NCBI GenBank assembly: GCA_023393155.1
Contig: JAEWML010000033.1
Location: forward strand, 1 to 5,454
Length of the DNA stretch: 5,454 nucleotides
From: Bacillota bacterium
GTDB taxonomy: Bacteria > Bacillota > Clostridia > Oscillospirales > Oscillospiraceae
Direction of reading: 5' to 3'
Part shown: piece by piece, positions 1 through 5,454 of the stretch
How positions within the stretch are numbered: position 1 is the stretch's first letter
How the letters are laid out: each line of letters opens with the position of its first letter
Made by a program: the position numbers and the translations under genes
The notes under the pieces: model-generated
What the model was told of the DNA's origin: nothing
Seen by the model: only the letters and a program-made list of their open reading frames with translations
The model's database searches: none

Positions 1-1575
1 CCGCTGTGTAGGGGAGAGAAAATCGGCGCGTTCGGCTTGACCGAGCAAAACGCAGGCTCCGATGCGGGCGGAACGGAAACCACCGCAGTGGATAAGGGCG
101 ACCATTATCTGCTGAACGGAGGAAAAATTTTTATTACCAACGCACCCAAGGCCGATACATATGTGGTTTTTGCAGTGACCACCCCCGACATCGGCGTGAA
201 AGGAATCTCTGCCTTTATCGTGGAAAAGGGCTGGAAGGGCTTTGAATTTGGCGACCACTACGACAAAATGGGCATTCGGTCCTCCTCCACCGCGGAGCTG
301 ATTTTCAACGACGTGAAAGTTCCGAAGGAAAATCTGCTGGGCAAGGAGGGCGAGGGCTTTAAAATCGCCATGGCCACGCTGGACGGCGGCCGCATCGGCA
401 TCGCAGCGCAGGCGCTGGGCATCGCGCAGGGCGCGTTCGAGCAGGCGGTAGGTTACGCCAAGGAACGCGTCCAGTTTGGCAAGCCCATCGGCTTTCAGCA
501 GGCCATTTCCTTCAAAATCGCGGACATGGCTACCAAGCTGCGCACGGCGCGGTTCCTTGTCTATTCGGCGGCGGAGCTGAAGGAGAACCACGAGCCTTTC
601 GGCATGGAGTCCGCCATGGCCAAGCAGTATGCCTCCGACATTGCATTGGAGGTCACCAACGACGCGCTCCAGATTTTCGGCGGCAGCGGCTACCTCAAGG
701 GCATGGAGGTTGAGCGGATGTACCGCGACGCGAAAATCACCACCATTTACGAGGGCACAAACGAGATTCAGCGGGTAGTCATCGCCTCTCACATTCTGGG
801 CAAGCCCCCCAAGGAAGAAAGCACCTCCTCCAGCCGGTCCAAAAAGCCCGCGCCCATCACCGGAATTCGGAAAAAGCAGATTTTCCGGGACGGGGCCGCC
901 AAGGAGCAGGTTTCCTCGCTGGTGGAAGCATTGAAAAAGGACGGCTTTGACTTTACGGTGGGGATTCCGCTGGATACGCCCATCGTGCAGGCCGAGCGCG
1001 TGGTTTCCGCCGGCAAGGGCATCGGAGACAAGGAAAACATGCTTTTGGTGGAGAATTTGGCCAAAGCCGCAGGCGCCGCAATCGGCTCCTCCCGCCCCGT
1101 GGCTGAAACGCTGAAATATCTGCCGCTCAACCGCTATGTTGGTATGTCCGGCCAGAAATTTACCGGCAACCTGTATATTGCCTGCGGCATTTCGGGAGCC
1201 AGCCAGCATCTCAAGGGCATCAAGGACGCAGGAATCATCGTGGCGGTCAATAAAAACGGCAACGCTCCGATTTTTAAGAACTGTGACTACGGCATCGTGG
1301 GCGACGTGAATGAAATTCTGCCCCTGCTCACCGCCGCGCTGGACACCGGCGACAAGCAGCCCGCCCCTCCCATGGTGAAGATGAAGCGCCCCCGCATGCC
1401 CAAGCCGGAGCCCATTGGCCCCCGCTATGTTTGCAGCGGCTGCGGCTATGAATATGTACCCGAGCTTGGCGACGCGGAAAGCGAGATTGCGCCGGGCACG
1501 CAGTTCAAGGATCTGCCTGAAGACTGGGCTTGCCCCGAGTGTGCCGAGTCGAAGGATCAATTTATTCAGGCGTAA
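1..1575 (+). CDS. Acyl-CoA dehydrogenase / ETF-alpha FAD domain / rubredoxin fusion protein (5' end missing)
   Basis: The frame is open from base 1 and its first residues ([20 protein letters not shown]) lie inside the acyl-CoA dehydrogenase middle domain. About 115 N-terminal residues are therefore missing, and the TTG at 37 is not a real start. Of the 524 residues seen, about 1-268 are acyl-CoA dehydrogenase, ending in [10 protein letters not shown] with Glu251 at the position of the catalytic base in short- and medium-chain enzymes. A Ser/Lys/Pro linker (about 270-284) follows. Residues about 334-448 match the C-terminal FAD domain of ETF-alpha ([30 protein letters not shown]). After a Pro/Lys/Met linker, residues 475-523 are a rubredoxin with Cys478, Cys481, Cys511 and Cys514. 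The family oxidises acyl-CoA to enoyl-CoA in the cytoplasm. I infer that electrons pass internally to the rubredoxin and then to the flavodiiron protein encoded 20 bases downstream. The acyl chain length used cannot be told, and the reductive direction is not excluded. Confidence 0.95.
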   Translation, partial: PLCRGEKIGAFGLTEQNAGSDAGGTETTAVDKGDHYLLNGGKIFITNAPKADTYVVFAVTTPDIGVKGISAFIVEKGWKGFEFGDHYDKMGIRSSSTAELIFNDVKVPKENLLGKEGEGFKIAMATLDGGRIGIAAQALGIAQGAFEQAVGYAKERVQFGKPIGFQQAISFKIADMATKLRTARFLVYSAAELKENHEPFGMESAMAKQYASDIALEVTNDALQIFGGSGYLKGMEVERMYRDAKITTIYEGTNEIQRVVIASHILGKPPKEESTSSSRSKKPAPITGIRKKQIFRDGAAKEQVSSLVEALKKDGFDFTVGIPLDTPIVQAERVVSAGKGIGDKENMLLVENLAKAAGAAIGSSRPVAETLKYLPLNRYVGMSGQKFTGNLYIACGISGASQHLKGIKDAGIIVAVNKNGNAPIFKNCDYGIVGDVNEILPLLTAALDTGDKQPAPPMVKMKRPRMPKPEPIGPRYVCSGCGYEYVPELGDAESEIAPGTQFKDLPEDWACPECAESKDQFIQA

Positions 1576-1581
1576 AACCGA

Positions 1582-1588
1582 AGGGAGG
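1582..1588 (+). promoter_or_regulatory. Ribosome binding site of the flavodiiron gene
   Basis: AGGGAGG sits 7 bases before the ATG at 1596. It fixes that ATG as the start. The in-frame TTG at 1530 would overlap the rubredoxin coding region and give a 22-residue extension unlike the family. Confidence 0.85.
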
Positions 1589-1595
1589 AACAAAT

Positions 1596-2807
1596 ATGTA
1601 TTGTGTAAGAAATGTAACCGAGGATGTGTACTGGGTAGGGGCCAACGACCACCGCCTTGCCCTGTTTGAAAATGCATATCCCATTCCCAGAGGTGTCTCC
1701 TATAACTCCTATCTTTTGCTGGACGAAAAGACCGCTCTGTTCGACACGGTGGACTGGTCCGGCTGCCGTCAGCTTCTTGAAAACATGGAGCACGTTTTGG
1801 CGGGCCGTCCGCTGGATTATCTGGTCATCAACCATCTGGAGCCGGACCATGCGGGCTCCATCGAGGAAATTTTGCTCCGGTGGCCAAATGTGGTGATTAT
1901 CAGCAACGAAAAAGCCTTTATGATGATGCGTCAGTTCAAGTTCCCCGTGGATGAACACGCGATCGTCGAGGTGAAGGAAGGCGATACCTTCAGCTTCGGG
2001 AAACATGTGGTTACATTTGTATTTGCCCCGATGGTTCACTGGCCGGAGGTCATGGTGACCTTTGATACCACCGACGGCGTGCTCTTCTCCGCAGACGCGT
2101 TTGGATCCTTTGGCGCGCTGGACGGAAAGCTGTTTGCCGACGAGGTGGACTTCGACCGGGACTGGCTGGACGACGCCCGCCGGTATCTGACCAACATCGT
2201 GGGAAAATACGGGCCCCACATTCAGCTCATCCTGAAAAAGGCCGGGGGCATTTTGAGCCAGATCAAATACATCTGCCCGCTCCATGGGCCGGTGTGGCGT
2301 AAGGACCTCATGTATTTCATCCAGAAGTACGATACCTGGAGCCGCTATGAGCCGGAGGAAAAGGGCGTGATGATCGTATATGCCTCCATGTACGGCAACA
2401 CGGAGTCCGCCGCTCAGGCGCTGGCCGCCCGGCTGTGCGACAAGGGCATGACGAAGGTCGCCGTGTATGACGTATCCTCCACGGACGTTTCCCAGCTTAT
2501 TTCGGAAACCTTTAAGTACAGCCACATGGTGCTGGCCTCGGTGACGTATAACCTTGGAATTTATCCGGCCATGCACAACTTCCTCATGGATATGAAGGCG
2601 CTGAACGTGCAAAGCCGCACCGTGGCCATTGTGGAAAACGGGTCCTGGGCCATTAAGTCCGGCGATCTGATGCAGAAGTTCCTCGACGAGGAAATGAAGA
2701 ACATGACCGTGCTGAACGAGCGCGTGAGCATGGCCTCCTCCCTGCACGAGGACAAGGCGTTTGAGCTGGAGACGCTGGCGGACGCCATCATGGAGTCCAT
2801 GCAGTAA
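1596..2807 (+). CDS. fprA: A-type flavodiiron protein (FprA family, O2 or NO reductase)
   Basis: This is a complete 403-residue soluble flavodiiron protein, the usual length for the two-domain class. Residues 1-about 250 are the metallo-beta-lactamase-like domain with the full set of diiron ligands: His80, Glu82, Asp84 and His85 in NHLEPDH, then His148, Asp167 and His230. Residues about 257-403 are a flavodoxin domain, with the FMN phosphate loop SMYGNTE at 264-270. Family members reduce O2 to water or NO to N2O in the cytoplasm of anaerobes, with electrons from rubredoxin. This protein has no rubredoxin domain of its own, but the upstream gene, 20 bases away, ends in one, so that fusion is the likely donor (inference). 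The start is the ATG at 1596, set by its ribosome binding site. The gene ends 45 bases before a strong terminator, so it is the last gene of the operon. O2 versus NO preference cannot be read from the sequence. The symbol is given by family likeness. Confidence 0.95.
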   Translation: MYCVRNVTEDVYWVGANDHRLALFENAYPIPRGVSYNSYLLLDEKTALFDTVDWSGCRQLLENMEHVLAGRPLDYLVINHLEPDHAGSIEEILLRWPNVVIISNEKAFMMMRQFKFPVDEHAIVEVKEGDTFSFGKHVVTFVFAPMVHWPEVMVTFDTTDGVLFSADAFGSFGALDGKLFADEVDFDRDWLDDARRYLTNIVGKYGPHIQLILKKAGGILSQIKYICPLHGPVWRKDLMYFIQKYDTWSRYEPEEKGVMIVYASMYGNTESAAQALAARLCDKGMTKVAVYDVSSTDVSQLISETFKYSHMVLASVTYNLGIYPAMHNFLMDMKALNVQSRTVAIVENGSWAIKSGDLMQKFLDEEMKNMTVLNERVSMASSLHEDKAFELETLADAIMESMQ

Positions 2808-2852
2808 GACCGGCGGAATCAACCTCTTCCTTCCCCAATATTGTTAACTGCG

Positions 2853-2907
2853 AAAAAGAACGGGACCTATGGCAAGCCTAATGCTTGCCATAGGTCCCGC
2901 TCTTTTT
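2853..2907. terminator. Bidirectional intrinsic terminator
   Basis: CGGGACCTATGGCAAG (2861-2876) pairs perfectly with 2884-2899 around a 7-base loop. After one A/C mismatch the stem continues as AAAAAGA (2853-2859) with TCTTTTT (2901-2907). The T run on the + strand and the A run on the left make it able to stop transcripts from both sides: the fusion/fprA operon and the convergent lysR-type gene. Confidence 0.93.
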
Positions 2908-3061
2908 ATTTGCGCCTGCGCATGCTGCCCTCCGGTCAAATGCTGTGCGCCTGCGGAAAATGCAATTAAAAATCCGCCGACGTGGCAAATATTTGGGGAA
3001 GCGTGAAAAGACACCGCTCCGAAAGGATATGGTCAAACGCTCAGCCGGGCGGCGGCGGCGG
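2908..3061. other. Intergenic stretch with no gene seen
   Basis: This lies between the terminator and the end of the LysR-type gene. I see no credible coding sequence. The only structure noted is a 10-base direct repeat TGCGCCTGCG at 2911-2920 and 2946-2955, and a GGC/GCC-rich run next to the regulator's stop codon. The 3' untranslated part of the regulator transcript probably crosses it to reach the shared terminator. Confidence 0.6.
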
Positions 3062-3997
3062 TCAGGGCGTCTTTTGAAGCGCGTGGTAACGGGTGGTCAC
3101 GTTTCTGATGAACTCCTGCTCAGAATCGGACAGCACGGCCCCCTTGCGGGTGATCAGGCCAAACTCCAGCCGCTCCTTGCAGTTTTGAATGGGGATGGAG
3201 ACACACTGATACAGGGAATCCTGCGTGGAAAAGCCCTGAATCCCGATGGTATAAAAATTACTCACGGAAATCAGGTGCATCAGCGCCGCCCGCCCATATA
3301 CATAGATGATGCGGGAGGAATTGTTCAGATCGGTCTGATGGTCCTCTGTGGAAACATTATAGATAAAATCCTCATACTGTCCTATATAGCGCACAAACCC
3401 GTAGTTCCTCAGATTCTTCAGCGTGACGGGAATATTCCTGTGCAGCAGTTCATGGTTTTTGGAGACTACAATGTGCGGCGCCATGGTGACAAGCGGCGTC
3501 AGCTCCAGCCCTTTTTCGGAAATAAGCTTGTGAAAGCGCTCCGCCTCATGGCTTGCAAAGTGAATGCACCCTACATCGCAAATGCATTCCTCCACATCCG
3601 ACACCACATCCAGCGTGGTCCCCTCGTTCAGAAAATAAGTAAACTTAGGAAGCCGCTGGCGGCGGGTGCATACCTCGTTAAAGCTTTCCATCGTATGGGT
3701 AAATTTCGTCATGGAGAGCCTCATGCAGTCCCCCTCCGGCTCTGTCCGGCAGGAGACCTGCTTGAGGCTCTCCATCTCCTTGAGAATGACCTTAGAGTGC
3801 TCCAAAAAGGCCTGTCCCTCGGCCGTAAGCGTGACGCCCTGCTTGGTCCGCTGAAACAGGGGCACCCCCGCGTCCGTCTCCATGTCCCGAATGATGTGGC
3901 TGAGATGAGGCTGGGAAATGTATAGCTCCTGCGCCGCGCGGTTGATCGACCCATTGCGGGCCACCGCACAGAAAAACTCCAGATGCTTGATGTCCAT
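3062..3997 (-). CDS. LysR-type transcriptional regulator
   Basis: This encodes a 311-residue protein, the normal length for the LysR family. Residues 1-60 are the winged helix-turn-helix, starting MDIKHLEFFCAVARNGSINR and including AAQELYISQPHLSHIIRDME, where residues about 28-40 form the recognition helix, and then LFQRTKQGVTLTAEG. A linker helix (about 61-85) leads to the effector-binding domain (about 90-295), which is poorly conserved, so the ligand cannot be named. The ATG at 3997 is chosen because AAAGGAG lies 8 bases before it. The in-frame GTG at 4024 lies beyond that site. The gene is divergent from glutaminase, and LysR proteins often control the neighbouring divergent gene and themselves, so glutaminase is the likely target (inference). 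It converges on the flavodiiron operon and probably shares that operon's terminator. A 326-codon open frame on the opposite strand is a shadow. Confidence 0.94.
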   Translation of the reverse strand: MDIKHLEFFCAVARNGSINRAAQELYISQPHLSHIIRDMETDAGVPLFQRTKQGVTLTAEGQAFLEHSKVILKEMESLKQVSCRTEPEGDCMRLSMTKFTHTMESFNEVCTRRQRLPKFTYFLNEGTTLDVVSDVEECICDVGCIHFASHEAERFHKLISEKGLELTPLVTMAPHIVVSKNHELLHRNIPVTLKNLRNYGFVRYIGQYEDFIYNVSTEDHQTDLNNSSRIIYVYGRAALMHLISVSNFYTIGIQGFSTQDSLYQCVSIPIQNCKERLEFGLITRKGAVLSDSEQEFIRNVTTRYHALQKTP

Positions 3998-4001
3998 GCT
4001 G

Positions 4002-4012
4002 CTCTCTCCTTT
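4002..4012 (-). promoter_or_regulatory. Ribosome binding site of the LysR-type gene
   Basis: On the minus strand this reads AAAGGAGAGAG. Its AAAGGAG core lies 8 bases before the ATG at 3997. It selects that start over the GTG at 4024, which would put the site inside the coding sequence. Confidence 0.85.
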
Positions 4013-4020
4013 ATCCCGGC

Positions 4021-4058
4021 ACACACGCCGGGGCGTGCGTCCGCCCGGACAGGCCGGG
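4021..4058 (-). other. Two GC-rich hairpins in the LysR-type gene leader
   Basis: On the transcript of the minus strand, ACGCACGC and GCGTGTGT (4021-4040) form an 8-pair stem with one G-U pair and a CCCG tetraloop. Next to it, CCCGG/CCGGG (4044-4058) forms a 5-pair stem. They sit just before the ribosome binding site without covering it. Any effect on translation is conjecture. There is no T run, so neither is a terminator. Confidence 0.4.
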
Positions 4059-4089
4059 GCGCTTCTTTCCCTTTTTGCATATATTTTTT

Positions 4090-4095
4090 ATTATA
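4090..4095 (-). promoter_or_regulatory. Candidate -10 element of the LysR-type gene promoter
   Basis: The minus strand has a perfect TATAAT here, about 93 bases before the ATG. The hexamer 17 bases upstream (CATCAT) is a poor -35. TTGCAT is present, but 20 bases away. A good -10 with a weak -35 fits a weak or regulated promoter. The start point would be near 4083. Confidence 0.5.
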
Positions 4096-4152
4096 GCGCA
4101 TTTTTCAGGCAAATGATGCAATGATTTAGTATGCGAAATTGACAAAGAATTT

Positions 4153-4180
4153 TTGACAAATCAGTCGAATTTGCTATAAC
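4153..4180 (+). promoter_or_regulatory. Candidate sigma-A type promoter of glutaminase
   Basis: A perfect -35 TTGACA (4153-4158) is followed after 16 bases by TATAAC (4175-4180), with TGC directly before it forming an extended -10. The expected transcription start is near 4187, giving a leader of about 137 bases before the ATG. A second TTGACA at 4139-4144 has no good -10 at the right distance. Confidence 0.7.
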
Positions 4181-4196
4181 GGGTTCTGCATAACCC
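4181..4196. promoter_or_regulatory. Candidate operator dyad over the glutaminase transcription start
   Basis: GGGTT (4181-4185) and AACCC (4192-4196) form an inverted repeat with a 6-base spacer. It begins directly after the -10 and covers the expected start point. A protein bound here would probably block the promoter. Whether the neighbouring LysR protein binds it is unknown. Confidence 0.35.
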
Positions 4197-4206
4197 TATC
4201 GGAGAT

Positions 4207-4215
4207 TGCTATTAT
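4207..4215 (+). promoter_or_regulatory. Possible second extended -10 for glutaminase
   Basis: TGCTATTAT resembles an extended -10 and repeats the TTGCTAT of the upstream promoter 35 bases later. No good -35 lies before it (TGCATA at 17 bases), so it is only a candidate. Confidence 0.25.
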
Positions 4216-4260
4216 ACATTTGCCAAAAATTATGTTAGGATATTGTTAATCATAAGGCGA

Positions 4261-4294
4261 TTTGCCCAATTCCGCCATTGAATTCAGGGGCGAA
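4261..4294 (+). other. Hairpin in the glutaminase leader
   Basis: TTTGCCC (4261-4267) pairs with GGGCGAA (4288-4294), with one wobble. AATTC/GAATT (4268-4272 with 4280-4284) stacks on it across a 3-base bulge, closing a 7-base loop. It ends about 11 bases before the ribosome binding site. No T run follows, so it is not a terminator. A role is not known. Confidence 0.35.
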
Positions 4295-4305
4295 GCGGCA
4301 GAAAA

Positions 4306-4312
4306 AAGGGAG
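4306..4312 (+). promoter_or_regulatory. Ribosome binding site of glutaminase
   Basis: AAGGGAG lies 11 bases before the ATG at 4324, a slightly long spacing. The nearer ATG at 4314 is out of frame with glutaminase, so 4324 remains the start. Confidence 0.65.
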
Positions 4313-4323
4313 AATGATTTCCG

Positions 4324-5274
4324 ATGGCTCGCAATGAACTGATTGAAAAAACGCTGACCGACGCGATGAATTATGCCCGCACGTTCCTTCACACAGGCAA
4401 GGTGGCCACCTATATCCCCGAGCTGGCCAAGGGATATCCGGACAAGCTGGGGGCCTGCGTCATCACCACCGACGGGGAGATTTACTCCGCAGGCGACTGG
4501 CATCAGGAATTTACCATCCAGAGCATTTCCAAAACCCTCACCCTCATCATGGCTTTGCAGACGGCAGGTTATGACAGGGTGTTCAGCAAAGTGGGGGTGG
4601 AGCCGACCGGCGACGCATTTAATTCGCTGGTGCGGCTGGAGACAAAAAACACACACCCGCTCAATCCCATGATTAACGCGGGAGCCATTGCCACCGCCGA
4701 CTGCTGCATGAACAGCAAGGACCCCTTCGGCGATTTTCTGGCGCTCACCCGAAAACTTTGCCGCCGGAATACCATTCATCTGGACGAAGCGGTGTTTCAG
4801 TCGGAAAAAAAGGCGGGAATGCGCAACCGTTCCATGGCATACCTGATGCAGGGCGACAATATTTTGGAACATGACGCCGAAGAGGTGGTAGAGCTGTACT
4901 TCTGGATGTGCTCGCTGAGCGTGAACGTGGAGGATTTAGCAAACTATGCGCTGATTCTGGCCAACAACGGCGTGGACCCCCGCACCGGCGAAACGCTTTT
5001 GGAGGACTGGATTGTGCGCATTGTGAAAACCCTGATGGTGACCTGCGGGATGTACGACGCCTCGGGAGAGTTTGCCATGAAGGTGGGCATCCCCGCCAAG
5101 AGCGGCGTGGGCGGCGGCATTATGGGAACCGTGGAACGAAAGATGGGACTGGCGGCCTTTAATCCGGCGCTGGACCCCAAGGGAAACAGCGTGGGCGCAT
5201 ACCGTGTGCTGGAATATCTTTCGCATTATTTGGGACTTCATTATTTCTCCGGCTCCAGTTGTACGGTATCATAA
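4324..5274 (+). CDS. glsA: Serine-dependent glutaminase
   Basis: This is a complete 316-residue glutaminase of the beta-lactamase-like family, whose members are usually near 310 residues. The enzyme hydrolyses L-glutamine to L-glutamate and ammonia in the cytoplasm. The catalytic pair is Ser67 and Lys70 in FTIQSISK (Ser-x-x-Lys). The residues the family uses for glutamine binding are at their expected places: Asn118 (NPMINAGAI), Glu161, Asn168, Tyr192, Tyr244 (CGMYDASGEF) and Val262 (AKSGVGGG). The ATG at 4324 fits the family N-terminus. The gene is divergent from a LysR-type regulator, which may control it. After its stop there is no terminator, and another gene starts 156 bases on, so they may share a transcript. 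In other bacteria glutaminase serves acid resistance or glutamine use as nitrogen or carbon source. Which applies here cannot be told. No signal peptide or frame damage is seen. Confidence 0.96.
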   Translation: MARNELIEKTLTDAMNYARTFLHTGKVATYIPELAKGYPDKLGACVITTDGEIYSAGDWHQEFTIQSISKTLTLIMALQTAGYDRVFSKVGVEPTGDAFNSLVRLETKNTHPLNPMINAGAIATADCCMNSKDPFGDFLALTRKLCRRNTIHLDEAVFQSEKKAGMRNRSMAYLMQGDNILEHDAEEVVELYFWMCSLSVNVEDLANYALILANNGVDPRTGETLLEDWIVRIVKTLMVTCGMYDASGEFAMKVGIPAKSGVGGGIMGTVERKMGLAAFNPALDPKGNSVGAYRVLEYLSHYLGLHYFSGSSCTVS

Positions 5275-5430
5275 AAAATCAAAGTCGACGGCTGTGCGCA
5301 TAGCTTGCCGCGCAAAACGGCGACGGAGACAAAGGGGGTGTTCTATCAACAGCTTTGCCTTGCCAAACACGAATCGCGGCAAGGCGCCAAGGACTTCGGT
5401 AAATTTAAGGACGAAAGAGAGAGGTACACC
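5275..5430 (+). other. Intergenic region with three small hairpins
   Basis: Three stems follow one another: GCTGT/ATAGC (5291-5304, one wobble), TTGCCG/CGGCGA (5305-5323, one wobble, 7-base loop), and GCCTTGCC/GGCAAGGC (5357-5385, 13-base loop). None is followed by a T run, so no terminator separates glsA from the next gene. The region could be a structured leader of that gene, but I recognise no known riboswitch in it. The glsA frame stays open after its TAA right through to the window end, most likely by chance. Confidence 0.4.
5415..5423 (+). promoter_or_regulatory. Ribosome binding site of the gene at the right edge
   Basis: AGAGAGAGG ends 7 bases before the ATG at 5431. It is a moderate match to the consensus at a good distance, and it supports that ATG rather than the in-frame GTG at 5338. 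Confidence 0.6.
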
Positions 5431-5454
5431 ATGGTAATGACAATTTTGGATGGA
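5431..5454 (+). CDS. Start of an unidentified gene, cut by the window edge
   Basis: Eight codons are visible (MVMTILDG). The ATG at 5431 has a ribosome binding site 7 bases before it. A second ATG at 5437 is possible, as is an in-frame GTG at 5338, which would add 31 residues. Eight residues are too few to name a product. Same-strand position after glutaminase without a terminator suggests co-transcription, and an amino acid transporter would be a natural partner, but the sequence itself gives no evidence for that. Confidence 0.55.

Noticed and set aside
37..39. TTG as the start of the first gene
   Set aside because: The frame is open to base 1 and the residues before it (GEKIGAF) match the acyl-CoA dehydrogenase middle domain, so the true start lies outside the window.
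1566..2822. 418-codon open frame on the minus strand opposite the flavodiiron gene
   Set aside because: It lies wholly antisense to a clear gene with all catalytic ligands. Its translation is His-, Gly- and Val-rich with no recognisable motif, and it runs across the ribosome binding site and both ends of the real gene. Long antisense frames are common opposite GC-biased genes.
2911..2955. TGCGCCTGCG direct repeat as a mobile element or attachment site
   Set aside because: Only two 10-base copies in a GC-rich stretch, with no integrase, transposase or inverted ends nearby, so chance is the simplest explanation.
2945..3925. 326-codon open frame on the + strand opposite the LysR-type gene
   Set aside because: The minus-strand frame shows a full LysR helix-turn-helix and the right length. 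The + strand product has no motif, is Arg/Lys/Leu-rich, and has no convincing ribosome binding site.
4246..4872. 208-codon open frame on the minus strand across the start of glutaminase
   Set aside because: It is antisense to a conserved enzyme, has no recognisable domain, and reaches into the leader region.
5357..5385. Hairpin as a terminator after glutaminase
   Set aside because: The stem is sound, but no T run follows it (the next bases are GCGCCAAGGAC on the way to the next ribosome binding site).
5204..5437. 77-codon open frame overlapping the end of glutaminase
   Set aside because: It is in another frame of glsA, is rich in Arg and Lys with no motif, and has no ribosome binding site of note.

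Overview
The window looks like chromosomal DNA from an anaerobic, moderately GC-rich Clostridia member, possibly of the Oscillospiraceae type found in guts. This placement is inference. It rests on strong AGGAGG-like ribosome binding sites, an A-type flavodiiron protein, an acyl-CoA dehydrogenase with ETF and rubredoxin parts, and the general codon style. No rRNA, tRNA, CRISPR array or mobile element is visible.

Left part (1-2907, + strand): a two-gene redox operon. The first gene is cut by the left edge. It encodes an unusual three-part flavo-iron protein: acyl-CoA dehydrogenase, then an ETF-alpha FAD domain, then a C-terminal rubredoxin. Twenty bases later comes a flavodiiron protein (fprA type) with all diiron ligands and a flavodoxin domain. 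Rubredoxin is the usual electron donor to flavodiiron proteins, so the pair reads as a compact electron chain: acyl-CoA to FAD to ETF-type FAD to rubredoxin iron to FMN/diiron to O2 (or NO). The operon ends at a long, nearly perfect hairpin with T tracts on both strands.

Middle (2908-3997, then the promoter region to 4323): about 150 bases with no gene, then a LysR-type regulator on the minus strand. It is divergent from a glutaminase gene. The 326-base gap between the two starts holds a good extended -10 sigma-A type promoter facing glutaminase, a perfect TATAAT facing the regulator, a GGGTT/AACCC dyad over the expected glutaminase transcription start, and short repeats and hairpins. The layout suggests the LysR protein controls glutaminase.

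Right part (4324-5454, + strand): a complete serine-dependent glutaminase (glsA) with its catalytic and substrate-binding residues. It is followed by a 156-base gap with three small hairpins and then the first eight codons of another gene that runs off the window. No terminator is visible in the gap, so that gene may be co-transcribed with glsA. Its product cannot be identified from eight residues.
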